Shown piece by piece: positions 48,601-60,300 of a DNA stretch of 64,000 bases. Position numbers and translations under genes: made by a program. How positions within the stretch are numbered: the first letter of the stretch is position 1; the number at the start of each line of letters is the position of its first letter. The notes beneath the pieces were generated by a model. It saw nothing but the letters and a program-made list of their open reading frames with translations. It did no database searches and had not been told where the DNA came from. Origin of the DNA: Paraspadella gotoi (lineage: Eukaryota > Chaetognatha); assembly GCA_051294375.1 (NCBI GenBank), contig CM119268.1:795218-859217 (forward strand), written 5' to 3'.

Positions 48601-49200
48601 AGAAGAAGAAGATGACGACGAGGATGAAGACGAAGAAGACGACGACGAGCAAGATGCTGAATCTATCGAGGCTGCGAAGACCGCAGGCGAGTTGAGGGTC
48701 GAGAATAGGATTTTGAGGAAGAAGAAGAACCAACTCACGCCCAACAACAAAAACAACCTTTCTCTCTCTCTCTCTCTCTCTCTCACAAACACGCACATCT
48801 TTTGACTTTCTGTTGTCATTTCTCTTCACAGATCCTCAACTCTCCTCGTTTTCCGCGCCGCTCGAAGAAGCCGTCAGGGACGTCGACCAGCTCGCCGCCA
48901 GTGTGGCCGCCGTCGACCCCGTCGCCGCTTTTACGAAGCCCTTTGGCGAGACGGACGCCCGCGACGGACCCTTCGAGGGATCGGCGATGATCCAGGAGGC
49001 AGGAACGGATCTGTTCGGAGGAGGAAGAAGACGACGACGATGACGACGACGATGACGAAGATGATGACGATGACGAAGAAGACGACGACGAAGACCAACC
49101 ATCCCTCGACAAACACGAAGCCCTTTACCCTGATTCTGAACACCTCCCTGGTCCCTACAGACACAATCGAGAGCTGAACGGGGACAAGCATCGGAATTGA
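36620..49200 (+). CDS. Large nuclear protein with two PHD fingers, 9-residue repeats and about eight C2H2 fingers
   Basis: Sixteen exons: 36620-36686, 36974-37242, 38345-41767, 42269-42463, 42928-43101, 43615-44607, 44865-45168, 45354-45529, 46153-46313, 46515-46730, 46845-46948, 47324-47505, 47693-47793, 48051-48247, 48359-48686, 48832-49200; about 2,420 residues. Phases agree throughout except for three indels. Exon 3 (1,141 codons) is disordered: Pro/Gln/Ala-rich, acidic blocks, poly-Lys/Arg patches, a Gln-rich helical stretch (residues about 480-570) and a charged helix near its end. Exons 4 and 5 each encode a PHD finger ([42 protein letters not shown]); the second resembles PHF12 PHD1. 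Exon 6 is the repeat. Exons 7-14 hold C2H2 fingers, including CKICDKEVENEAKLGLHVRK, CGKCRLNYFAGAALAEHAEE and CQSCFHESDFPSSMAEHLVG. Exon 15 is acidic. A role in reading histone tails and binding DNA is inference. Confidence 0.85.
37535..38230. mobile_element. Retroelement-like insertion in intron 2 of the PHD/C2H2 gene
   Basis: The ends are inverted copies: CAATGAAGTTTTTAATGAAA at the left and TTTCATTAAAAACTTCATTG at the right. Inside lie CCTTCATCAG (37603, reverse of CTGATGAAGG) and a perfect 14-bp inverted repeat AAGCTCAAATTGAG / CTCAATTTGAGCTT around 37886-37937. Parts match 13240-13800. Resembles terminal repeats of a Penelope-like or other retroelement, not proven. Confidence 0.55.
43285..43480 (+). 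repeat. Dispersed SINE-like repeat, second family
   Basis: Diverged copy of the 9295-9475 element in intron 5 of the PHD/C2H2 gene. GGCTCAGAGGGGTAACGCACC, CCAGTGGCAGGCAG and GCCAACAGTGAGATGG match. Confidence 0.65.
43845..44400 (+). repeat. 27-bp coding minisatellite (KEKAGPASS repeat)
   Basis: About 20 units of GCC TCT TCA AAA GAA AAA GCA GGG CCC in exon 6 of the PHD/C2H2 gene. The unit after 43950 lacks one base (GAAAAACAGG) and the one at 44042 lacks another (GGGCCGCC). Downstream of the array the coding phase matches the upstream phase only if both are restored. Confidence 0.95.
45860..46030 (+). repeat. Tandemly duplicated pyrimidine tract with acceptor-like motif
   Basis: ATTGCGTACTGGCTCC...CCCGCTTTCTTTCAG at 45863-45910 recurs at 45970-46015. 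It lies in intron 8 of the PHD/C2H2 gene, upstream of the true acceptor at 46152. Confidence 0.8.
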
Positions 49201-50100
49201 GAGCGGCGGAGGGGGGGGGGTTAAGAAGAGGCCAGACACTTTAAAACAAAGAGAGAAACAAAGGAACAAAAATTCGATTCTTCGCTTAATTAAAAATCCG
49301 TCATCCATTTCTGTACTTCATTTCCCCTCAATCTCATCTACGTCTCTACGCCTCTTCTGACTGTGCGGGGTGAACTCGGTGTTCAATGTACATGGCCTAC
49401 TGTGCGCAGTGTGAATGCTTAGACCTGAGAGACGATTAAAATGGAGATTCGTTGAAATGATTTGACGCTCGAGTCACATTTTTTTCCCAGTATTCCTTTT
49501 CGTTCAAAGCGAATTAATTATGTTGTTGAAAAATTTTGAGACGGTTGTTCCATCCATTTCAATATCATAACGATATCATCATGATATCGTAACAAATCCT
49601 TTATATATTTCGTCTCTTCCTCTCTCATCATTCATCAATTCAAAATCATAACGTTTTGCCGAATTGTGATTGTTCGTAAAACGAAATCCGAATTTTTTTT
49701 TTCTCCATCATCAAGCTTGTCACATAAATATTGTCATTATAACTTCAATTTAGTTCGTTTTGTAATTCCTCAATACATTGTACGCTAAGCAAACTGGATT
49801 TACCTTGTATACAAGTTTCCCTCATTATAACTCTTCAAAAGTTATACGGTATACTGCAATTTTTTCTGTATGTTGCCAAAGTTGTTAGATTTAAAAAATC
49901 CTTTCTGAGCGATAACATGCTCAGTGCTCTATCCAAAATCTACATATATATAGCTAAGCTATCTAGCAAAGACTGAGAAAAGGAGTTTATTCAATGAGAA
50001 AGAATGAGTTTTAAAAAATTTGGGTTAATTTTATATGACCACTTTACCAGAGAATAATTCACTTTCGCAGCTGTCTCTTTTTACAAATTATTATGAAGTT
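49201..50100. other. 3' flank of the PHD/C2H2 gene
   Basis: Presumed 3' UTR followed by AT-rich intergenic DNA. GATTAAAATGG at about 49434 is a possible variant polyadenylation signal. No other gene seen. Confidence 0.45.
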
Positions 50101-50139
50101 TCTCACGCCGACCCCACTTTTTGCGCCGACCTTAGACGA

Positions 50140-50400
50140 CAGCTCTTGTGCTGCCTCCGACCTCATCACTCGCGCCGACTCCGACCTCACCTCTCTTACA
50201 GCTTCCGATCTCACTTCTCTTTTAGTTTCCGATCCATCACTCGCAACGCCTCCGACCTTCTCACTTGCGACGCCTCCGACCCTACCTGCGACGCCTCCGA
50301 CCTCTCCACTCGCGCCGACTCCGACCTCACCTCTCTCACAGCTTCCGATTTCACCTTCCGCTCTCGCTTTGACGCCAATTCTGTCTGCAACGGTCATTGA
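50140..50400. repeat. Imperfect GCCTCCGACCT / GACTCCGACCTCACC repeat
   Basis: Short units (ctccgacctcac, cgcgccgactccgacct, cagcttccgatttc) recur about ten times and open Ser/Thr/Pro- or Gly/Val/Glu-rich frames on both strands. Lies between the two genes, upstream of the NOVA promoter. Not supported as a gene. Confidence 0.7.
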
Positions 50401-50574
50401 CTCCGCTCCTTCGTCGAGTCTGATGGGAAAGGTCAACTTCTTACCTGCCTTAATGTTTCCTCTCATCTTTCCCGCCCCACTTTCTCTTTCTCCCTTTCCC
50501 CTTATATCTCCTTATATTCCTTTTTCGATGCCAAGGACCAATCGTATTCGCTCCTTAGCGCCCGGATAGTTTCA

Positions 50575-50675
50575 CTCTCCGCCAATCAGATTCTCGGCTA
50601 AGACAGCCACGCCTCCCTTGAGCAGAAGCTCTCTCTACTCTTCTCTTCCCTCTTCCATTGGTTTATAACGGGAGA
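50575..50675 (+). promoter_or_regulatory. Putative NOVA core promoter
   Basis: CCGCCAATCAG (CCAAT at 50582-50586), then CCATTGGTTTATAACG with an inverted CCAAT (50657-50661) fused to a TATA-like TTTATAA (50662-50668). It is about 255 bp upstream of the NOVA ATG. Confidence 0.55.
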
Positions 50676-50781
50676 TTTCCTCTTCCCTTTTATTCCCGGT
50701 TTCATTTCTCTTCCTCTTCAAGTCTTCCTCTTCATCCCCTAATAGGAATTCACGGTCTTCCCTTCCCCCCGGGACATTTTC

Positions 50782-50784
<3 letters not shown>

Positions 50785-50875
<91 letters not shown>
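50785..50875 (+). repeat. (CT)n run in the NOVA 5' leader
   Basis: About 90 bp of CT with a short break, ending roughly 45 bases before the NOVA start codon. If transcribed it gives a long CU tract, the type of sequence polypyrimidine-tract binding proteins recognise. Confidence 0.95.
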
Positions 50876-50877
<2 letters not shown>

Positions 50878-50887
50878 CACCGGAGAA

Positions 50888-50933
50888 TGGATGTCTGGTA
50901 CGAATTCCTCTCCCAAGAAACATGGCTACCATG
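50888..50933 (+). other. Short upstream ORF overlapping the NOVA start
   Basis: ATGGATGTCTGG opens a 15-codon frame whose TGA lies inside ACCATGACT, just past the NOVA ATG at 50922 and in another frame. Such an overlap would reduce initiation at the main ATG if the leader is transcribed from upstream. Confidence 0.4.
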
Positions 50934-53900
50934 ACTGTTACTGAGATGGATAGCAGTCCCACTGGTAAGTTTTCTTGATTTGTTGCGGGTAAGATTTGTC
51001 CTATTCGATCGGATTAGTCGGCAGCAACCTTTTGATTGGATATGTTCTTGATTTTGCCAAGCAGGTTTTTTTAGGCCCGTGATTGCAATGTGATTGCAAT
51101 GTGATTGCAATGACGTCGTTGTTAAAAAACTTTCAGGAGAAACCAAATTGCGTATTGTGATTTGGTGAAAATGTGACTCGTTGGCACAGTAATATATTTT
51201 AAATAATGCTTGATCAATGATCATAGTCATAGCTAAATGGATGTTTTTGATAATGATAATATGTTATTACTATTATTTATTGATATTCTTATCCCTTTCT
51301 TCAGCCTACGACGCGAACGGTTGCGACTCACGAAAACGCCCACTCGAACCAGAAGCCGAAGACTGCGACAACAAAAGAAGTCATCCCGGGCAAGGTCAGT
51401 GTGCCAGTCTAAGTCTCTCTCGATCTGTCCATCCGTCAATAGTACCGTCGTCGTATTTATTGCTTACGACTACGGACGGAAAAATAAGGAAAAATAACTC
51501 GGTATTACTATTGGAATCATATGACCAGCTTCGTGTTTTAATTGTATGAGAGAAAGCTGGTTCAGTTCGTCCAAAGTTCGGATTTTCAATATTTATGAAT
51601 TTCATTAAAATTATCGGAATTATAATATTTTGAATATTTGAATATTTTGAATCCTTATCCTGATTATCTATTTCTCTTCCAAAAATTTGATTCACTGGGT
51701 CGTTTATATATTCGTAGATTGTTAGAAAATTTAATTTTTTTAATACAGTTGTCCTTCCAAGTCAGTAAAATTCACCTATAAAATGTAGTGCGTTTATAAC
51801 AAAAATTAAATAAATTCAAGAATCAAGCAATGAAAATCTACGTTTATCAACAAAAAATAGGCTTATCATTACATTCAGCTTATCAGAAATCAAAAATAAC
51901 TAAACAAAATTAATTAATAGTTTGCTTCAGGTTAATCGTCATTTTTGTGATTTTAATTCTTTTTTTAACGTCCCCCCCTTACGAATTTTTAAAAACTTTT
52001 GTATTTTTATTAGTTATAATTCAACGCGTCACATGTATACGCTCTCTTGCGTCTCGACCGTTTCTTCGGTGTGCAAAATGAATATTTTTGAATATTTATC
52101 TTCAGAATTAGAATAAAATATTGTCACTGCTCGCCCGAAAGATGAGGCCCGTCATTTAGAATTTCTTCATCTAAAGAGATCTGCAATTGTTCATTATGTA
52201 TTTTGGGTTAATTTTACTTTCGCCGACCGGGGTTAGGGGGGGTTTAGGGTTAAGAGGGTTTAGGGTTATGGTAATTAGGTAGACATGTACAATAATCAAA
52301 TAAAAATTGCTATTACAACGAATTTTTCGTTTCATCTCTAAGGTAATTAGGTAATAATTTTTTTAAAATTATCTGAAAATAATCTGTATTGAACTCTGGT
52401 TTATCTTCTTTGCAAGTGTAGTATCCTTTGACCCTTTCTTTATATACAGTCCTGTGCAAAAAAAAGAGGACACTCTTCAAACATTAAGTAGCACTCGTTT
52501 TACGCACATATAAAAAAATATGAATGATAAATATAGATTTTAAAATGGAATATCTCTATGGGTAAGTTAAAAGAAAATTTGTTTAAGCATTCAAAAGGTA
52601 TAGCTAGCGGTAGCCGACCAAATTCAAATTATAATGGGAACAGCATTAAACTAATCCATTATTGGTATTAATTATTGTGTTAAAATATTTTTTTGCAAAA
52701 ATGTTCCAAACCATGAGTAATTCGCTAATTAATATTATTATATTGCTATATAATGTTAAATTTTTTTTTTTGATAATTTAAGTTTTTTTAATTGATTCTG
52801 ATAGAGCTTAAAAAGTTAAGCAAAAAATATAATTACACTTTTTAAAATTTGATGTTTTATTACTAAAAATTAGTAAAAAACTGCTAAAATCATTGGATGA
52901 TGATGATGATTTTTTAAGGTTTTCTCAATTTTAACCCACTTATCATCAAAATATTTGAAAAAAAGAATTATACTTTGTGTAGATAACTTTTCATAAGCTA
53001 TTTGAATCCGCTTTTAAAAATAAAAAATTCAAAAAAAATTTTTTTGACATTTTATCTATAAATAATATTAAAAATTAATTACTAATGCTTCTAGCCATTT
53101 TAGAAAATTTTGCTCCATTGAAAGTTTTCTGAGAAATGTATGAAGTTTCATTTGGAAAGGTTCCCAAATCAAACTTCTGACCCACCCCATTGACGAAGTT
53201 GGCTCTGTATAGCTCCTGAAAGACAAGTGGTCAAAAAAAATTTGTTATGTTGCTTCAAAAAAACATTTTAAAAGATCTGCCAAAAACCGAAGCTATTTTT
53301 TAGCCTTAATTTATGGGCATTTTATTTGTTTTTTTAAAAAATTATGAATGGGAAATTGAAAAAAATCGGTCCAGCATTTTAAATACAAAAGGTTAAAAAT
53401 ATTTGAATTTTTTTGGGTTGTAACATACTGTTTGAGTACTTAATAGTTGTAACTGATGGATAGCCATGGATTAACCTAATTTATACCAATATTCCTTTTT
53501 CTATAAATATTATTCGTTTATATCTTTTATTTTAAAAGAATCTAACTTGATTTATTTTCAATATTTTATGAATTTCATAAAAAATAATCGGAATTAATAA
53601 ATTTGGAATATTTGAATATTTTGAATCCTTATCCTGATTATCTATTTCTCTTCCAAAAATTTAATTCACTGGGTCGTTTATATATTCGTAGATTGTTAGA
53701 AAATTAATTTTTTTTTAATACAGTTGTCCTTCCAAGTCAGTAAAATTCACCTATAAAATGTAATAAATTCAAATAAATTCAAGAATCAAGCAATGAAAAT
53801 CTACGTTTATCAACAAAAAATAGGCTTATCATTACATTCAGCTTATCAGAAATCAAAAATAAAACTAAACAAAATTAATTAATAGTTTTGCTTCAGGTTA

Positions 53901-56900
53901 ATCGTCATTTTTTGTGATTTTAATTCTTTTTTTAACGTCCCCCCTTACGAATTTTTAAAAACTTTTGTATTTTTATTAGTTATAATTCAACGCGTCACAT
54001 GTATACGCTCTCTCTTGCGTCTCGACGCGTTTCTTCGTGTTGCAAAATGAATATTTTTGAATATTTATCTTCAGAATTAGAATAAAATATTGTCACTGCT
54101 CGCCCGAAAGATGAGGCCCGTCATTTAGAATTTCTTCATCTAAAGAGATCTGCAATTGTTCATTATGTATTTTGGGTTAATTTTACTTTCGCCGACCGGG
54201 TTTAGGGGGGGTTTAGGGTTAAGAGGTTTAGGGTTATGGTAATTAGGTAGACATGTACAATAATCAAAAAAAAATTGCTATTACAACGAATTTTTCGTTT
54301 CATCTCTAAGGTAATTAGGTAATAATTTTTTTTAAATTATCTGAAAATAATCTGAATTGAACTCTGGTTTATCTTCTTTGCAAGTGTAGTATCCTTTGAC
54401 CCTTTCTTTATATACAGTCCTGTGCAAAAAAAAGAGGACACTCTTCAAACATTAAGTAGCACTCGTTTTACGCACATATAAAAAATATGAATGATAAATA
54501 TAGATTTTAAAATGGAATATCTCTATGGGTAAGTTAAAAAAAATTTGTTTAAGCATTCAAAAGGTATAGCTAGCGGTAGCGACCAAATTCAAATTATAAT
54601 GGGAACAGCATTAAACTAATCCATTATTGGTAATTAATTATTGTGTTAAAATATTTTTTTTGCAAAAATGTTCCAAACCATGAGTAATTCGCCTAATTAA
54701 TATTATTATATTGCTATATTAAATGTTAAATTTTTTTTTTGATAATTTAAGTTTTTTAATTGATTCTGATAGAGCTTAAAAAGTTAAGCAAAAAATATAA
54801 TTACAGCTTTTTAAAATTTTGATGTTTTATTACTAAAAATTAGTAAAAACTGCTAAAATCATTCGGATGATGATGATGATTTTTTAAGGTTTTCTCAATT
54901 TTAACCCACTTATCATACAAAATATTGAAAAAAGAATTATACTTTGTGTAGATAACTTTTCATAAGCTATTTGAATCCGCTTTTAAAAATAAAAAATTCA
55001 AAAAAAATTTTTTTTTGACATTTCTTATCTATAAATAAATATTAAAAATTAATTACTAATGCTTCTAGCCATTTTTAGAAAATTTTGCTCCATTGAAAGT
55101 TTTTTAGAAATTATGAAGTTTCATTTGGAAAGTTCCCAAATCAAACTTCTGACCCACCCCATTGACGAAGTTTGGCTCTAGTATAGCTCCTGAAAAAAAG
55201 TGGTCAAAAAAAATTTGTTATGTTGCTTCAAAAAAAAACATTTTAAAAGATCTGCCAAAAACCGAAGCTATTTTTTAGCCTTAATTTATGGGCATTTTAT
55301 TTGTTTTTTTAAAAAATTATGAATGGGAAATTGAAAAAAAATCGGTCCAGCATTTTAAATACAAAAGGTTAAAAATATTTGAATTTTTTTTGGTTGTAAC
55401 ATACTGTTTGAGTACTTAATATGTTGTAACTGATGGATAGCCATGGATTAACCTAATTTTATACCAATATTCCTTTTTCTATAAATATTATTCGTTTATA
55501 TCTTTATTTTAAAAGAATCTAACTTGATTTATTTTCATAATGTTTTTAGGTATCCTCTTTATTTTGCACAGGACTGTACACTAGGCCGGAACAGGTTGAA
55601 AACTAGAAGTTCTCTCAAATAAATAATGGTTCAGTGACTGTTAGAGAATATGAAAATAAAAATAATTTTTAAAATTTAAAATTTTTGCTGTTGTGTTTGG
55701 AAGTCGGGGCTCACCAATGAAGAGACAGTAATTATTGTTATGTTGTTAGTGATAGAACCGTTCAATTATAAGCAGTCCCTGAGCTTCGGATCAGGCTGTA
55801 ACACCATGTTACAGGCGGGTTAAGCGCCCCGTCCCTCTTAACTGCCAGACGACCACGGGCTAAACCCTGGACCTTTGGGTTGGGAGGCAAATGATTGCCT
55901 CCGCACCAATGGCCACTGATGAACTGTTGGTGGATTTTAGTCCCATAATCCTTCTTAAAAATAAAATTTAAAAAAAATATTTTATGATTTGTTATTATTA
56001 ATAAATATTTAAAAGCTTCAGTGCAACCACCCAATGAACTAATTCAAAAAGTTGCACTGAAAATCGATTTAGTAATAGAATTAAAAAATTAATTTTTTTA
56101 GAGAACTAGAAGTTATAAAAGTGTTCAATTTTGACCCGCCTTACTGTACACATGACTTTTTTAAGCAACAAATCTCTTAATATTCTATCTCTCTCTCACT
56201 CGCTCAATAATTTCGCCCACTTTTTTTCTCTGTATCGACGCATATTTCAACTGACTGTCGCAACGATTCGAATGTTACAATTAGTTCTTCGTCCGTCACA
56301 ATGTTTTTAGCTATTGTAGCAGTTNNNNNNNNNNNNNNNNNNNNNNNNNAAATTGTTTTGACCATTTCTGTAGTACAATACGTTTCTTTCCTTCTAAGGG
56401 CATGAATTTGATGCTAACAATTGATTTCTCATCGTTTGTGTCAATCTGTCTGTCCGTCCGTCTTGTCTTAGTGAAGACACTGACATCCTTTCTCTTTTTC
56501 GCTGCCTCGACGCAAAATGTTGTCAGATGTTAGATCCTCAATTTTGGATGTTGGATTCTGAAATTTGTATGTCGGATTCTGAATTTTGGATGTTGAATAC
56601 TGCATTTTGGATGTTAAATCCTTAATATTGGAGCTTGTATCTTGCATTTTGTAGCTGAATTCTAGATCCTGAAACATCGATGCTGAAAAATGGAGGTTGG
56701 GTTCTGAATCTTGGATTCTCAAACATGAATCCTGAATCAGGGATGTTGGAGCTTGGATGTCATGTCCTGAAACTTTGATCATGAATATTGAAGGTTGAAT
56801 TTTTGATTTTGGATCCTGAATCTTGATTTTCCGCCATGTGTTGGAAAGGACAGGCACTTTCCATCCTTCAATTTTGGAAGCTAATTCATCTTTGACCTTC

Positions 56901-57356
56901 TCTGCCTCTTTTTTACAACAAAAATAACAGTTTGCGTGATTTTGGGACGAAGAAGAAGAAAACCTTTTTTTCTTTTTTTCCTTTCTTTTCTTTTTCATAC
57001 TTTTCTCGCCCGGTCTTTTTATTTTTAGGTTAATATTTCGACTTCCTCTTCCTCTCTATCCGCCTAGGTTTCGAGAGTCCTCCTCTCTAATCTGTCTTCT
57101 CTTTCGTAGAATGGAGCGTGTTGCGGCTCTCTCTCTCTCTCGCAAAAAAAAAAAAATAGAAAAGTTGAGAATCCTTGTTTCTGACGTCATCGATCCTGCG
57201 GTCGACCCGCCCGGCGACCAATCAGAACCCCGCGATTCTCCGTCGGCCAATCCGCGTCGTCGAGATTCGGAATTTTTCGTCGTCCCTGGTGCGGGGGACG
57301 ACGTCACGGCACGGAGTTCTTTAATACTTCGACGTGCAACAAACAGCAGTGGGAAA

Positions 57357-57389
<33 letters not shown>

Positions 57390-60300
57390 TCTGGAGGCGA
57401 ACAACTGGGCGGAGAGAGAGAGTAGAGGATAAGGAGGAAGAGGAGGTGGCCCTCTCTTCTCCCAGATTGAGAGAGAGAGGACCCAGCTGAAAATTTCCGT
57501 CTTCTTCAGAAATATGTGTGTCGGTCGAAGTGTGCGGCGAACTGTGCTGTTGCCGGGATCTTGTCCAACGGTCACGTTTCTTTTTTTTTCGTCCCTAAAT
57601 CGGATCCAATTTATTGTTGTTGTTTTCGTCGTATTTTTTTTATTTTCGCCGAAAACTTTTCTGTGACCCAAAAGGAATTTTGAGATTTGAAAAATAAAAA
57701 TATCGAATTAACGCCCCTGCGCTTTTTTTATTCTGTGGTCGGCGAAATGAGGCGGCCCCGAAAAGATTAGAGGGGGGCCAGTGAGAGTGAGAGAGAGAGA
57801 CCGCGCCTTTGCTCGCCTTTGGTCGCGCGACTCTCTGGCTCACATCTAAAAATCATAAAATTGATAAATTTTCACTACGTTATCCTACTAGAAAGAAAGA
57901 TTTTACGTCTTACCTTCACTTAATGTGATCGTAATTATTTAATATTCATCTTTTTCCTTAAAAAAAAAGAGATAGCCGGTTAAAATGTTATCCAAGTTTT
58001 AATACAAGTTCCTGGTTCAACCACGTCAAATTTATTCCCCCTAAAATCCTATTTTCTGTAAATCTGGAATATTCTTCTCTAATCCTTCTTCTTTAATCCT
58101 TATTCTTCTCTAATCCTTACTCTCCTTTAATCCTTATTCTTCTCTAATCCTTACTCTCCTTTAATCCTTACTCTCCTTTAATCCTTATTCTCCTTTAATC
58201 CTTATTCGTCTTTAATCCTTATTCGTCTTTAATCCTTATTCCTTTAATCCTTATTCTTCTCTAATCCTTATTCTTCTCTAATCCTTATTCTTCTCTAATC
58301 CTTATTCTTCTCTAATCCTTATTCTTCTCTAATCCTTATTCTTCTCTAATCCTATTCTTCTCTAATCCTATTCTCTCTAATCCTTATTCTTCTCTAATCC
58401 TTATTCTTCTCTAATCCTTATTCTTCTCTAATCCTTATTCTTCTCTAATCCTTATTCTTCTCTAATCCTTATTCTTCTCTAATCCTTATTCCCCCCCCCA
58501 AAAAAAAAAGAAACGTCCTTACGCGTCCGTCTGTCCGTAATTTGTACGTGAGAAATTCTAAGTTTTGTGCCCGAATTCTAATGGCAGATATTCATTCGCC
58601 GCCGCCGACGACGACGACGTCGACGTCGACCCTCATGATCATCCATCGTCATTCGATCACAATCTGCCTCCGCTCGCCGCCGCCGCCTTCTCGTTTTTTA
58701 AAAGAGACTTCACTTATTTGAAAGTAATAACCTCATTTAAAACAAAATATAAACTTGATAATGAAAGAAACGAAAACGTCTGATTAGAAAGTTAAAACAA
58801 AGAAAAACTTGTTCTTCTCCTTCTCTCTGTTAGTAAATAGTCAAAAAAAGTCATCCCCGGATTAATAGATTTTAATCTTGTTCATCTATAAATTTAAAAC
58901 AAACATTTTTTTTTATGTTGGAGCACATTTTTCTGGCGCCTTTCATCGGAAGACCTCTATATCGCTTTTAATCGCCGGCGCGTCCGAGTTTCTCTCTCTC
59001 TGTATCTGTGACTCTCTCACACACACACACGCTTACATTCTCTTTTTTCTGCCTGTGTGGTCGTTCTTGACAAGAAAGAAAGAAAGCCCCTCCCGAATTT
59101 CTTTCTCTATCATTAAAATCCCGACCGACAAAAAAAAGCAACTGGAACTCGTTTTCTATTCCCGAATGTAATAGAAAAGCGCGCAAACTCGTTCACCGGT
59201 TCCGGATGTAAGCGGAGATAATGCAACGCCATCTCGACGATGAATTCTCGTCGCCGTTCGATGGTAAAAAGGGAAAAGGGAACTCTGTTGGCAAAACTGG
59301 TTTATTTGTCCAAAAGTTTGGAGTCGTGATTTGGTCCGAGTGATAGTTTTGGAATTGTGGGAACTTTAACTTATATAGTTATACTTAGCGAAGAAACATT
59401 TATCCGAATTCTATTATGAATTTACAAAATGGATTTTATAATAAGACTGCTAACTTATGTAATCTTTTTAGCCTATATTTTGTATAACTTTTTTTTAACT
59501 TTTTACCGTACAATTTTAATAAATTTCTTTTAATATGATGTATTTACTGAACCCGAATAAATAGGTTACTGTTGTCGTATATTTTCCTTATTTTTTTTAA
59601 CTTGTCTAGTATTGAAAATAAAAAAGTGTCACTAAAACTATTAGATCAATCTTCTGTCTCATGACCATCGAAATACCTATGGTCCAAATATACTAGTTTT
59701 ATTGTTGTGCGTCTGAAACAGAACAAATTTTCGAAGGCGACCAAAAGGAGAAAAAAATTTTTTAACCCCTTCTCCCTCCCACACCCTAGATTATTATGGC
59801 CTTATGTGACAGATGAGCAAACTTTGATGTAGCAAACATTTTTTGCACTTGGATGTTATAAAACGTAAATACGTAGGAGTGACATAAACTATGTTCCAAT
59901 ATATTGGAATATGGTTTGTGTAAGAGCGGGGATCTCTTCCTCTCCTGATCAAGTAAATTTTAATTGCAACTAAACATTGCATTGCGTCGATAATTTGCAT
60001 TTCCTGCAGAATGACTCAATCCGTGACCCAATGTTGTCCTTCCGCTGTCAACCATCGCGTCGCTTCAGCAAAGGAACTCGTTCAGCGACACTGCTACCTT
60101 CTTTTTGCTCTGCACAGCAGCAACTGCACAACTTACCTCTTTGAGCAATCTTTTATGGGAAGTTAAAACTACATTTTTCATAAAGAAATGCTATATTTAA
60201 TAATGAAAACTGTCTAAATCACCTAGCTGTAGATTTTTAAAGATTAAGAGTATTTTTAAAATACAAATAATTCCTACTAAAAAAAAATATTACTTGAAAT

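Noticed and set aside
50093-50569. 158-codon Ser/Thr/Pro frame upstream of NOVA
   Set aside because: Built from short tandem units, open on both strands, no splice partner and runs into the promoter.
52228-52268. GGTTTAGGGTTAAGAGGGTTTAGGG telomere-like stretch (repeated near 54200)
   Set aside because: Only two or three imperfect units, duplicated with the surrounding 2-kb unit; no array.
56468-56998. 176-codon minus frame
   Set aside because: Mostly translation of a 20-25 bp minisatellite; kept as a repeat entry.
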